A DNA stretch of 64,000 nt from Antarctobacter aquimaris (GTDB lineage: Bacteria; Pseudomonadota; Alphaproteobacteria; Rhodobacterales; Rhodobacteraceae), in contig NZ_FXYF01000018.1 of assembly GCF_900184945.1 (NCBI RefSeq), positions 1 through 64,000 on the forward strand, read 5' to 3'. Below the pieces are notes generated by a model, which saw only the letters and a list, made by a program, of their open reading frames with translations, was not told the origin of the DNA and did not search any database. Below, one piece after another: positions 1-8,254 of the stretch; the stretch's first letter is position 1; each line of letters opens with the position of its first letter. The position numbers and the translations under genes were made by a program.

Positions 1-121
1 CCCAACGCGCCCCAGTGGCAGGCGACACCTTCAGCCGCAACGCAGCCGCACGCCCGCTTAACCCTTCTTCAATCAATCTCTGAAACCGCGCCCGAAGAGC
101 TTCCGGTAAAGGTGCCGACAT
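1..121 (-). pseudogene. IS630-type transposase, N-terminal part (runs off the window edge)
   Basis: Reading leftward from an ATG at 121, the frame gives MSAPLPEALRARFQRL, then IEEGLSGRAAALRL and a basic turn, up to the window edge. This matches the N-terminal helix-turn-helix of IS630-family transposases, which binds the element's terminal repeats. Only about 40 residues lie inside the window, so I cannot say whether the gene is complete beyond it. It sits next to other decayed sequence, which fits an insertion-sequence scar. Confidence 0.6.
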
Positions 122-185
122 GATCCACCTCCACATATGGTGAATCACAATTCAGCTCTCATGGGAATCCCAACGATTCAGGTAT

Positions 186-600
186 TTGGCGGGGTGCTTT
201 AACACGCCGCTGTCACGCTCGGCGTTGCGGATGCTGCGCGGGTGGATGCCCCCGGAAAGCCCCTCGGGCACGGTGAGATCGCGTGGACCTATCGCCCTGC
301 CTTCTGCTGACCGCCTGCAAGCGCCGGTCGCGGGCCGTTCGAAGGCACGCCCGTCCGTCTCGACCGCTATGCCCCGCCAAGTGTCGAACACCCGTCGGAG
401 CGGCGCGTTCCTTCAAGTGGATCGGCGGCGCACTCACGGTGACGGCGGCCAGGTCTATCCCCTTGCCGCGCCAAGCGATCTGCGGGTCGAAGTCCGGGTC
501 GTGGTGGTCATGAGCCACCTTGATCGGCCGGGAATCGTCGGGTCCATCAGAGCGGCAAGGTCCGGCATCAGTTTAACCGGGCGTCCGCGTGGGTGTTGGG
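186..600 (-). pseudogene. frameshifted remnant resembling the start of an adenine-specific DNA methylase
   Basis: Three minus-strand frames must be stitched together. One carries MPDLAALMDPTIP (from about 567), the next DSRPIKVAHDHHDPDFDP and then QIAWRGKGIDLAAV (to about 400), and a third carries VFDTWRGIAVETDGRAF and more down to about 186. The motif VAHDHHDPDFDPQ followed by WRGK recalls the N-terminus of a group of site-specific DNA methyltransferases; no methylase catalytic motif is left. The two frame changes and the short length mark it as dead. The family assignment is from memory of the motif and is tentative. It follows the DUF4268-like gene on the same strand, so the pair may be what remains of a modification locus. 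Confidence 0.35.
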
Positions 601-620
601 CTGAATTGGGGTCTTTGGGG

Positions 621-1538
621 TCATTCTGCCTCCCCAAGGATGCCGTTAAGGGCGTCGAGATAGCGGTTCAACTGCTGTTCCTGCCAGTCCTGCGCCTGCG
701 GCCAGGTGGCCGGGTCATTGATGCTGGCCGGGGTGGTCTGGCCAAGTTCGGTGCCGTCGCCGGAGCGGTTCTCGATCCCCAGCCGCGCCTCAAGCGCGGG
801 GATGAGCGGCATGATCGTTGCCCGAAAATCCGGTGCGTTGCGTGTCGTGGCGCCGCGGACGAAGATGCCCGCCTGCGTCTGGCCGATCCAGAGGACGATC
901 CGGACGTCGGGCGCCCTTTCGGGGTCCAGAGACCACCAACTGCCACGCCCCACGTTCAGGCGCGAGGTCGGGTGGCGGTCCTTGTAGCTTTGCCAATAGG
1001 CGAAGCGCTTGTCGCCAAGCTCCGAGCTGCCCTTGGCCGCGGCGGTGGCCTGCCGGGTGATCGTGCGCTCCCAGTCGTTGGGCTTTTCCACCACCTCGAA
1101 GATCGGCGCATAGGGGCTGTTGCCGATGCGCACGATGCGGGCCTTGATGGCGAAGAAGGATAAGCCATCGGCGGTGTGTTCGTTCAGCCAGCGGATCGCC
1201 GAGAGGTGCGGTTCGCGGAAGGCCGGGGCGATCCAGATCACGGTCTGCGCCTCCAGCCCGGCGAGATAGGTCATGATCTGGCCAAGGTGCGTGTGGTCGG
1301 TCTGTTCCAGCTGGTTCTCGATCAGGACGATGGAGTCGTCCATCGGGTTGCGGGCGAGGATGTCGGCCGAGAAGCTTTCCACCGCGACCTCTGTCCCGGT
1401 CAGTTCCAGCGGGATGCCGATGACCTCTGACAGGTGGTCGATGTTGGTGGCGAGCCAGGGGGTGAACTGATGCGCCTCGTGTTTCCAGGCCTCGCGCAGA
1501 GGAAGGTCGGTGAGGCGGCCAAAGGTGATGTCGGTCAT
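621..1538 (-). CDS. DUF4268-like protein with a PD-(D/E)XK-type nuclease fold
   Basis: A 305-residue protein starting MTDITFGRLTDLPLREAW. Around residues 57-80 it has FSADIL and then VLIENQLEQTDHTHLGQ, a D59 / E74-N75-Q76 arrangement like the active site of NucS/PD-(D/E)XK-type nuclease folds. The rest, with WIGQTQAGIFVRG near the end, fits DUF4268-type proteins, a family often found beside restriction or defence genes. The start was chosen because the frame upstream is only the shadow of the neighbouring gene. A decayed methylase-like sequence follows on the same strand. Nuclease activity is inferred from the fold; the target is unknown. Confidence 0.7.
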   Translation of the reverse strand: MTDITFGRLTDLPLREAWKHEAHQFTPWLATNIDHLSEVIGIPLELTGTEVAVESFSADILARNPMDDSIVLIENQLEQTDHTHLGQIMTYLAGLEAQTVIWIAPAFREPHLSAIRWLNEHTADGLSFFAIKARIVRIGNSPYAPIFEVVEKPNDWERTITRQATAAAKGSSELGDKRFAYWQSYKDRHPTSRLNVGRGSWWSLDPERAPDVRIVLWIGQTQAGIFVRGATTRNAPDFRATIMPLIPALEARLGIENRSGDGTELGQTTPASINDPATWPQAQDWQEQQLNRYLDALNGILGEAE

Positions 1539-1843
1539 GCGGGTTTCGTCTGAAGTCTGTCGGTGTTGGCCTTGTCCAGCTCCGGGCCGACGTCTTGGAT
1601 CGGTTCTGTCATCGACCCAAACGTCCCGGCCGCGCGCTTTGCAATGCAGCAGAGTTGCGCATTCCGGACAGGGAAGCAAACCGCGAGGAACGGCCGTTCC
1701 CGGCCCCGTTGGCCCACCCCATCCGTGCGAGCGGACCGGCCCGGTCTGTCCCCTCCCGGTACCCCGGTTGGTGCTCTCCACGGTCCACGGGCAAGTGCAA
1801 TGCCCACCTGCCCCGCATACGCATACCGGTTGATCGCGGTCCC
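1539..1843. other. intergenic stretch, no gene recognised
   Basis: About 305 bases between the DUF4268-like gene and the end of the SMP-30/isochorismatase fusion. Several short frames are open on both strands but none has recognisable protein sequence or a good ribosome binding site. It marks the break between the decayed edge and the long catabolic operon. Confidence 0.5.
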
Positions 1844-3406
1844 CTATCCCAGGGCCGCGATCACGGCCTCTGTCCTTGTCACCAGGGACACGTTCTGCAA
1901 CGCGTAGTCGATGCTGGCCCTGTGCCAGTCGGCGTTCATCGTCGAACAGCCGTCTTCCGGGATCACCATGACATAGCCCTTGTCGGCCCCGGTCCGCGCG
2001 GTGTGCTCGATCGACATGTTGGTCCAGGCGCCGGTCTCGATCAGGATGTCGCGGCCCTCGGCCTTGAGGATGGTTTCCAGGCTTGTCCCCTCCCAGGCCG
2101 ACATGCGCATCTTTTCGACCACGTGATCGCCCTCCTGCACCTCGCAGCCGGGGGCCGGGGCCGCGCCCCAGGTGCCGCGCACCAGCGCATTGTTGTCGAT
2201 CACCCCCTCGAACAGCGGCGCATTGAGCGTCAGCCCCCTTGCGCCCGGCGGCACGACGAAATGCACGTGGATCACCGGGATGCCCAGCTCGCGGCAGCGC
2301 CGCGCAAGGCGGGCGACGTTTTCCAGCGCGTTCTGGTCGCGGCAATGCTGCGGCGAGCCGGAGTCGGCAAAGGCGCCGCCCTCCATCACCACGTCGTTCT
2401 GCATGTCCTGGATGATCAGCGCGCAGCGCGCAGGATCGAGGCGCAGCACCTCTTCGCCCTTGGACCCGGCCGAACGGGCGGCCGGCGGCCGCGCCCGCAT
2501 GAAGGGCTCATTGCGGGGGCCCACCTTGACCGGGACCGCGTAGACCGAGGTCGAGGCGCAGACATAGAGCGTGCGCCGATCCTCGCCGCCCCAGTGCAGG
2601 TTGGCGGGCAGTTCCGGGATCGCCACCTTGCCGATCAGCTTGCCCGCCGGGCTGTAGACCCAGAGCCCGCCCGGCGCCGTGACCCAGACATTGCCCTCGG
2701 CATCACATTTCATCCCGTCCGGCACGCCCGGCCTCAGGCTGTCCTTGATGCCGGAGGCAAAGATGCGACCGTTGGACAGCCGGCCGTCCCTGCCCACGTC
2801 GAAGACCCGGATGTTCACCTGTTCGGTATCGTTGATGTAGAGCAGCGACTCGTCGGGCGAAAAGCACAGCCCGTTCGGCATGGTGAAAAGGTAGCGGTCG
2901 ACGACCAGCTGCGGTTCGGCCCCCGGCTGGTGGCCGGGGGGCAGGCGAAAGACCCCCTGCCAACCGAGCTGCCGGGGCCGTTCGACCCCGTAATGCGGCA
3001 TCCGCCCGTACCAGGGATCGGTGAACCAGACCGATCCGTCGGATTTCACGCAGATGTCGTTGGGCGAATTCAGCTCGCGCCCCTGGAAATGGCTGGCCAG
3101 AACCTCGCGCCGCCCGTCCGGCGAAAACCGCGTCACGGAAGATGTGGCATGTTCGCAGACCAGCAGGTTCAGCTGCGCGTCATAGGTCATGCCGTTGCCC
3201 TTGTGCGACGGGCGCAGCACCTCGCGCACGCCCGCCCGGTCAAGCCTGCGGCGCACGTCGCCCGGCATGTCGGAGAACAGCAGGTAATGGTCGGCCGGGT
3301 GCCAGATCGGGCCTTCGGTGAAGATGAACCCCGAACCCGCCTGCCGGACGGGCGCGTGTTCGTCGATCAGGCGGCGAAAGGCGGGATCGAGGGCTTCGTG
3401 CGCCAT
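1844..3406 (-). CDS. fusion: SMP-30/gluconolactonase-like domain plus isochorismatase-like hydrolase domain
   Basis: A 520-residue protein with two enzyme domains. Residues about 15-295 form an SMP-30/gluconolactonase beta-propeller; the usual metal ligands are visible as E31 (FTEGPIW), N116 (SPNDIC) and D230 (VPDGM). Residues about 320-520 form an isochorismatase-type cysteine-hydrolase fold with D334 (IIQDMQND) and K432 (VEKMRMSAW). At the position of the catalytic cysteine the sequence is WTNMSIEHTA, so a serine (S465) stands where Cys is expected. A lactone or cyclic ester and an amide/carbamoyl group are the plausible substrates, but the Ser makes the second activity uncertain. It is the last gene of the long minus-strand operon and begins 10 bases after the upstream hydrolase ends. 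The start is the ATG at 3406; sequence further upstream overlaps the neighbour. Confidence 0.85.
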   Translation of the reverse strand: MAHEALDPAFRRLIDEHAPVRQAGSGFIFTEGPIWHPADHYLLFSDMPGDVRRRLDRAGVREVLRPSHKGNGMTYDAQLNLLVCEHATSSVTRFSPDGRREVLASHFQGRELNSPNDICVKSDGSVWFTDPWYGRMPHYGVERPRQLGWQGVFRLPPGHQPGAEPQLVVDRYLFTMPNGLCFSPDESLLYINDTEQVNIRVFDVGRDGRLSNGRIFASGIKDSLRPGVPDGMKCDAEGNVWVTAPGGLWVYSPAGKLIGKVAIPELPANLHWGGEDRRTLYVCASTSVYAVPVKVGPRNEPFMRARPPAARSAGSKGEEVLRLDPARCALIIQDMQNDVVMEGGAFADSGSPQHCRDQNALENVARLARRCRELGIPVIHVHFVVPPGARGLTLNAPLFEGVIDNNALVRGTWGAAPAPGCEVQEGDHVVEKMRMSAWEGTSLETILKAEGRDILIETGAWTNMSIEHTARTGADKGYVMVIPEDGCSTMNADWHRASIDYALQNVSLVTRTEAVIAALG

Positions 3407-3416
3407 CGTCGCGCCC

Positions 3417-4268
3417 TCAGGCCGGGAACCAGTCGCGTCGCGGGACGGACTGGCTGACAGGACCGGGCACCACCATGTCGAGCCGTCCCACGACCTGCCC
3501 GCGGTCGATCTTGGCCGGCTTGTCATGGATCGGCAGCAGGAATTTCGACGTGCCGTACATCAGCTTGCGGATCGCGCCCTTTTCGCCGCGCTTCGATCCG
3601 CCGTGGTTGCCGGTGACCTGGTATTCCTCGGGACCGAAGCTGCGCATCGGATTGATGATCTGGTCGTTGAAATCGTAGATCACGTCGCCGCAGATCGTCG
3701 CGCGCCCCTCCGCGGTCTCCACGTGCACGTTCATCGACCCTTCCGTATGCGCCCCTGCCGCCTCGATAAAGACGCCGGGCATCAGCTCGATCTCGCCGGT
3801 GATCTCCAGATCCTCGAGCCGCAGCGCGCCGGGATGGTGCAGGCGTTCGATCAGGTGGATGATGTCGGGCTTGGGGTATTGCGGATGCATCAGCCCCGAG
3901 ACCGAGTATTCCAGCTCGCGCCGGTTGATGACCACGGTGGTGTTCATCGGGAAATGGTCGTCCTTGCCGGCGTGGTCGATATGCAGGTGGGTGTGCAACA
4001 CGTAGCGCACATCGCCCGGCTTGACCCCGTGATTGGCCAGTTGGCGCTCGATCATGTTCTCATGGAATTGCAGGCCGCGCATCCCGAGCGTTTCCATGAT
4101 GGCGTTGTCGCGGTAGCCGGTGTCCACCACGATGGGATATCGCCCGCCGAGGATGAGAAAGCCGTAGACCGGCACCCGCCGCACCCGTCCGCAATCGCGG
4201 CCGAGCACCAGAAACGAGCTTTCCAGCTCGATATCGCCGTAGTCGAGTATCCTGATTTCCAGGGCCAT
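3417..4268 (-). CDS. metallo-beta-lactamase-fold hydrolase, AHL-lactonase-like
   Basis: A 283-residue MBL-fold enzyme. The zinc motif HTHLHIDHAG lies at residues 92-101, followed by AGAHTEGSM (third His), CGDVIYD (bridging Asp) and LPIHDKPA (last His). The layout matches the N-acyl-homoserine-lactone lactonase branch, whose members open lactone rings. In this operon it more likely acts on a pathway lactone than on a quorum signal; that is inference. It lies 12 bases downstream of the amidohydrolase gene and 10 bases before the SMP-30 fusion, so the three hydrolases are probably co-translated. Confidence 0.85.
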   Translation of the reverse strand: MALEIRILDYGDIELESSFLVLGRDCGRVRRVPVYGFLILGGRYPIVVDTGYRDNAIMETLGMRGLQFHENMIERQLANHGVKPGDVRYVLHTHLHIDHAGKDDHFPMNTTVVINRRELEYSVSGLMHPQYPKPDIIHLIERLHHPGALRLEDLEITGEIELMPGVFIEAAGAHTEGSMNVHVETAEGRATICGDVIYDFNDQIINPMRSFGPEEYQVTGNHGGSKRGEKGAIRKLMYGTSKFLLPIHDKPAKIDRGQVVGRLDMVVPGPVSQSVPRRDWFPA

Positions 4269-4280
4269 CCCCGTTCCTCC

Positions 4281-5165
4281 CTAGTTCAGCCGGTAGACCC
4301 GGCATGCGGTATCGTGGAAAATCATCGTCTGTTCGCCGTCCGACAGGCCCCCGGCCGCCTGCCGGTGCACCTCCAGAAGCGTCGCGTAATCGGTCCAGAG
4401 CTTTTCGATCGGGAAATTCGACCCCCAGAGGCAGCGACCCGCGCCGAACAGCGCCACCGTCTCGGAGGTGAGCCAGGCGATATGCGCCGGATCGCAGCGG
4501 TGCAGGAAGGTGCCGAAGCCCGACAGCTTGGCAAAGACATTCGGCCGCCGCGCGAGATCGGTCATGGCGCTGCGCCATGCCGCGCGGCCCTCGTCGGACA
4601 GATCCTCCAGCATCCCGGCGTGTTGCAGGACGAAACTCACCCTGGGGCAGGCTTCGGCCAGCGCGGCGGCACCCGCCATCTGCCCGTCAAAGACCTGCAG
4701 GTCGAAGGCCAGCCCGTAGTCCGCCAGCCGCGCCACGTTGCGCTGCACGGTCGCGTCAGAGCACAGGTCAGGCGACGCAGCGAACCGGTACAGCGGATTC
4801 TCGTGCCAGTGAAACTGCTGCCGGATGCCGCGCAGGCGGGGAAACCGCATGAGCCGGTCCAGCGCGGGGCGCACGTCCGGCACCGTCATGTCGGCATAGG
4901 CGACGATGCCATGCGGCCAGCCGGTCCTTGATGCCAGCGTCTCCAGCCAGTCCACCTCGGCCTCGGCCCGATCAGTGGGCCAGTTGGCCTGCACATAGAC
5001 GGCCTTTTCCACACCTGTCCCGGCGCGGTCGTCCAGGTATTCCTCGACCGGGTAATCCCGCCGGATCGGCTCGTAAGGGCCAAAGATCCGCGGCTGCATC
5101 GGCCCCGAAAGCCAGGGCAGGTCCGCCTGCCGCCAGACATGGAAATGCGCGTCAACCACCCTCAT
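4281..5165 (-). CDS. amidohydrolase family protein (TIM-barrel metal hydrolase)
   Basis: A 294-residue protein beginning MRVVDAHFHVWRQADLPW. The DAHFHVW at residues 5-11 is the HxH metal motif of the amidohydrolase superfamily; GIRQQFHWHENP, SFVLQHAGM and LWGSNFP are typical of the branch containing 2-pyrone-4,6-dicarboxylate lactonase and L-fuconolactonase. These enzymes hydrolyse lactones or cyclic amides, or decarboxylate. The ATG at 5165 overlaps the TGA of the VWA gene (ATGA), which fixes the start and indicates translational coupling. The substrate is not predictable. Confidence 0.85.
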   Translation of the reverse strand: MRVVDAHFHVWRQADLPWLSGPMQPRIFGPYEPIRRDYPVEEYLDDRAGTGVEKAVYVQANWPTDRAEAEVDWLETLASRTGWPHGIVAYADMTVPDVRPALDRLMRFPRLRGIRQQFHWHENPLYRFAASPDLCSDATVQRNVARLADYGLAFDLQVFDGQMAGAAALAEACPRVSFVLQHAGMLEDLSDEGRAAWRSAMTDLARRPNVFAKLSGFGTFLHRCDPAHIAWLTSETVALFGAGRCLWGSNFPIEKLWTDYATLLEVHRQAAGGLSDGEQTMIFHDTACRVYRLN

Positions 5166-6259
5166 CGCCGCGCCCCCTTGGAGAAGTGCAGGATCTCGCC
5201 CGCGATCGTGCCGGGGTCGGATCCGTCGCCCAGCCGGTCGAGCAGGGGCAGGATCGCTGTCATCGCGCCAGTTTCGGGCCGGTAGGCCGGATAGGCGGCC
5301 AGCGGCGAAAGCCACAGCACGGACCATGCCAACCCGTGCAGCCGCTGCATCGCGGCCACCAGCGCCTCTGGCCCGCCCCGCTCCAACCCGTCCGACACGA
5401 CGATGACCAGCGCACCGCGGGCATGGGAGGCAAAGCGCGGCACGGAAAGGAAGACCGCCAGCGCCTCGCCCAGCCGCGTGCCGCCGTCCCAGTCGGCCAC
5501 AAGCCCCGAGGCCAGCACCAACGCCTGCTCCGGGCTGCGGTGCCTCAGCGCCCGCGTGACGCGCGTCAGGCGCGTGCCAAGGGTAAAGGCCTCGACCCGC
5601 TCGCCGCCCTGCACCAGGGCATGCGCCAGCCGCAAGGCGCCGTCAGTGCCCGCCTTCATGCTGCCCGACACGTCGACCAGCATCAGCACCCGGCGTTGCC
5701 GCGTGCGGCGGCGGCGCGTGGGCAGCTGCGCCAGTTCCCCATCGCGGCGCAGCATCTCGCGGAAGGCGCGGCGCGCATCGGCCAGCCGCCCCTTGCCCGA
5801 TGCGGTGCGCCGCGAGCGGCGGCGCGGCAGCGCGCCCGGCAAGGCACGGGCAAAGGCGCGCAGCATCGCCGCCTCGTCGCCCGGACCCAGGTCGCGGCGG
5901 AACAGGCGTTCGGCGGCGGTCGCATCGGCGCCCGAAGGCTCTTCCTCGTCGGCTTCGGGCATCAGGTCGAAATCGCCCGCGTCATAGCTGCGCGGCATCT
6001 CCTCTGGTTCACCCGGTGCGGGCGCGGCAAGGGTTTGGCCCAGGAAGACCCGGTTGAAGATCGCGTCGAACTGCGCCGCCCGCTCTGGCCCCGGCCCGTA
6101 GACCGCATGCGCCGCGCGCCGGATATCGCTGATCGAGCGCGGCCCCAGCAGGCCGGTTGCGGCGATGAAACTCTCGGTCTGCTCGGGCGAGGCAGGCAGG
6201 CCGGCCGCGCGCAGCATCTGCGGAAAGGCGAGGAAGGGATCGAGCGCGCGGGGGATCAT
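5162..6259 (-). CDS. VWA-domain protein, CoxE-like
   Basis: A 365-residue protein. The C-terminal half has a von Willebrand A domain with the MIDAS motif DVSGS at residues 196-200; the N-terminal half is helical with an acidic stretch near 100-110 (PEADEEEPSG). This is the CoxE architecture. In carbon monoxide dehydrogenase clusters CoxE works with the MoxR ATPase CoxD to mature the molybdenum/copper site. Here it directly follows a MoxR gene with an ATGA overlap, so the pair probably matures the molybdenum hydroxylase encoded just upstream. No CO dehydrogenase active-site motif is present in that hydroxylase, so cox symbols are not assigned. Confidence 0.85.
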   Translation of the reverse strand: MIPRALDPFLAFPQMLRAAGLPASPEQTESFIAATGLLGPRSISDIRRAAHAVYGPGPERAAQFDAIFNRVFLGQTLAAPAPGEPEEMPRSYDAGDFDLMPEADEEEPSGADATAAERLFRRDLGPGDEAAMLRAFARALPGALPRRRSRRTASGKGRLADARRAFREMLRRDGELAQLPTRRRRTRQRRVLMLVDVSGSMKAGTDGALRLAHALVQGGERVEAFTLGTRLTRVTRALRHRSPEQALVLASGLVADWDGGTRLGEALAVFLSVPRFASHARGALVIVVSDGLERGGPEALVAAMQRLHGLAWSVLWLSPLAAYPAYRPETGAMTAILPLLDRLGDGSDPGTIAGEILHFSKGARR

Positions 6260-7137
6260 GCCGCCGCCCCCGCCAGCAGCGCCTCGATCCGAGGTGCGAT
6301 GAACTCGATATCGTCCTGGTCCTTGAGCGCGACCCCGATGGCGCGCAGGAAGGCGCTTGGCCAGGGCGCGCCGCCCTCGTGCAGCAGGGTCGCGGCCTCG
6401 GCCCATTCGACGGTTTCGGCAACGCCCGGCGGCTTGGCCAGCGGTTCGGCCCGCAGCGCGCCCACCGCGCGCACCACCCGCTCGGCGGTGTCGCGGGCGA
6501 CGGTGGAGGACCGCATCATCACGATCTCCGCCTCCAGCGCGGGTTCGGGGTAGCCGATCCAGTGATAGACGCAGCGCCGCCTGAGGGCTTCGTGCAATTC
6601 CCGCGTGCGGTTGGAAGTCAGCACGACCACCGGCGGCATCTCGGCCCGGACGGTGCCGCGTTCCGGGATGGAGACGGTGAAATCGGACAGGAATTCCAGC
6701 AGGAATGCCTCGAATTCATGGTCGGCGCGGTCGATCTCGTCGATCAGCAGCACCCGGTCTTGCGGCGCTTCGAGCGCTTGCAGGATCGGTCGGGCGATCA
6801 GGTATTCATCGGCATAGAGGTTGACGTAGGCATCCCCGGCCTGCCGGATCGCCAGCATCTGGCGCGGGAAGTTCCATTCGTACATCGCCGCCGCTGCGTC
6901 GATCCCCTCGTAGCATTGCAGCCGCACAAGGTCGCGCCCGAGGACCGAGGCGACGGCCTTGGCGGCCTCGGTCTTGCCCACGCCCGGCGCGCCTTCGAGC
7001 AGCAGCGGCTTGCCCAGCGCCAGCGCGAGATAGACGGCGGTCGAAAGCCCCTCGTCCGCGATGTACTGGGCATCGCGCAGCGACCGGGCCAGAGGCCCGG
7101 GCCCGTCGATGCCCTGTATGACGCGGCGCACCACCAT
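6256..7137 (-). CDS. MoxR-family AAA+ ATPase, CoxD-like
   Basis: A 293-residue AAA+ protein. Walker A is GAPGVGKT (residues 49-56), Walker B VLLIDEID (129-136), and VLTSNRTRELHEALRRRC is the sensor/arginine-finger region. MoxR ATPases act as chaperones with VWA partners; the CoxD branch functions in metal-centre maturation of molybdenum hydroxylases. It overlaps the VWA gene by ATGA. It is separated by 94 bases from the hydroxylase subunit upstream, the largest gap inside this operon; that gap holds two palindromes. Confidence 0.9.
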   Translation of the reverse strand: MVVRRVIQGIDGPGPLARSLRDAQYIADEGLSTAVYLALALGKPLLLEGAPGVGKTEAAKAVASVLGRDLVRLQCYEGIDAAAAMYEWNFPRQMLAIRQAGDAYVNLYADEYLIARPILQALEAPQDRVLLIDEIDRADHEFEAFLLEFLSDFTVSIPERGTVRAEMPPVVVLTSNRTRELHEALRRRCVYHWIGYPEPALEAEIVMMRSSTVARDTAERVVRAVGALRAEPLAKPPGVAETVEWAEAATLLHEGGAPWPSAFLRAIGVALKDQDDIEFIAPRIEALLAGAAA

Positions 7138-7169
7138 CAGGCGCCCCCCCGCCGGCCCGGCGCGGCAAG

Positions 7170-7211
7170 CCCGTTCGAACGGGTTTGGGCAACGGCCTTC
7201 GAAGGCCGTTG
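7170..7211. repeat. two adjacent perfect palindromes in an operon gap
   Basis: Between the hydroxylase C-terminal subunit gene and the MoxR gene lie two perfect palindromes. The first, CCCGTTCGAACGGG, is at 7170-7183. The second is 22 bases at 7190-7211, centred on CCTTCGAAGG. Both have TTCGAA at the centre and are 6 bases apart. They could fold as RNA hairpins that adjust expression or stability within the operon, or be a mobile palindromic unit. No T-run follows, so a simple terminator is unlikely. Confidence 0.7.
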
Positions 7212-7231
7212 TCCCGCGCCCCGCACCGCCG

Positions 7232-8254
7232 TCACAGCTGCCTCCGCGGTTTCGCGCCGCCCTGCGCCTTCAGCGCGCGGAGCACCTTTTCGGGTGTCAC
7301 GGGCAGATCGTCGATGCGGATGCCCACGGCGTCGTAGACCGCGTTGACCACCGCCGGCAGCACCGGGTTGGCGCACATCTCGCCCGGGCCCTTGCCGCCG
7401 TAGGGGCCGTCCTCGGCGGGGCGTTCCAGCACAGAGATGTGATGCGGCGCCAGATCTCCGGGGCCGGGCATGAGGTAGCCGTTGAAATCGACCGCGCCGT
7501 GGTCGCGGCTGGGGTACTGCGGCTCGGTCGTCTCCCAGGCCGCGTGGCTCATGCCCATCCAGGCGCCGCCGCGCAACTGCTGCTCCACCAACCGCGGGTT
7601 GAGCGCGCGGCCGACCTCGTAGGCCGATTGCATGTCGGTCACGGCAACGTCGCCGGTCTCGTCGTCCACCTCGACCTCGACCAGCATGGCGGCATGGGCA
7701 AAGGTGGTGACGGGCGACATTTCTCCGGTCTCGGGGTCCACCTCCGACAGCGGGATCAGGAAGATGCCGCGCCCGGCGATGGTTCGGCCCTGCTTGAACT
7801 GCGCCGCCTGCGCCGCCGCCATGGTGGTGATCGAACGCGACGGCGCGCCCTTGACGTGGATATTGCCCTTGCCGTCCGTCACCAGATCGGCGGCGTCCAC
7901 CTCCAGCTCTTCCGCCGCCGCCTCCAACATCACCTGACGCGCTTCCTCGGAGGCACGGATCACCGCATTGCCCATCCGGTGCGTCCCGCGCGAGGCGAAG
8001 GAGCCCATGTCATGCGGGCCGGTATCGCTGTCGGCGGTGTCGACATAGACGTCCTCGATCGGCACGCCCAGCGTCTCGGCGGCGATCTGGCGGGTGACGG
8101 ATTTCATCCCCTGGCCCAGGTCGATGGCCGACAGCGCCACGGTGAACTTGCCGTCCGGGTTGGAATGCACCAGCGCCTGGGACGGGTCGCCGCCCAGGTT
8201 CATGCCGATGGGGTAGTTGATCGCCGCAAAGCCGCGGCCGCGATGCAGGGCCAT
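7232..8254 (-). CDS. molybdenum hydroxylase large subunit, C-terminal half as a separate protein
   Basis: A 340-residue protein starting MALHRGRGFAAINYPIGM. It matches the second half of xanthine-dehydrogenase-family molybdopterin subunits: LSAIDLGQGM, the cofactor loop MGSFASRGTHRMGN and the catalytic glutamate in GGKGPGEMCANP near the C-terminus. It lacks the N-terminal cofactor region, which is the preceding gene. The start is well supported: AGGAGG lies 5 bases before the ATG and the ATG overlaps the TGA of the upstream half. The two proteins presumably assemble into one active subunit. The substrate is unknown; the family hydroxylates purines, N-heterocycles, aldehydes or CO, and the CO-specific AYxCSFR motif is absent. 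Confidence 0.85.
   Translation of the reverse strand: MALHRGRGFAAINYPIGMNLGGDPSQALVHSNPDGKFTVALSAIDLGQGMKSVTRQIAAETLGVPIEDVYVDTADSDTGPHDMGSFASRGTHRMGNAVIRASEEARQVMLEAAAEELEVDAADLVTDGKGNIHVKGAPSRSITTMAAAQAAQFKQGRTIAGRGIFLIPLSEVDPETGEMSPVTTFAHAAMLVEVEVDDETGDVAVTDMQSAYEVGRALNPRLVEQQLRGGAWMGMSHAAWETTEPQYPSRDHGAVDFNGYLMPGPGDLAPHHISVLERPAEDGPYGGKGPGEMCANPVLPAVVNAVYDAVGIRIDDLPVTPEKVLRALKAQGGAKPRRQL

Noticed and set aside
186-1163. Long plus-strand open frame opposite the DUF4268-like gene
   Set aside because: It is the antisense shadow of the real minus-strand gene; composition is Arg/Gly-rich with no family sequence, as expected in high-GC DNA.
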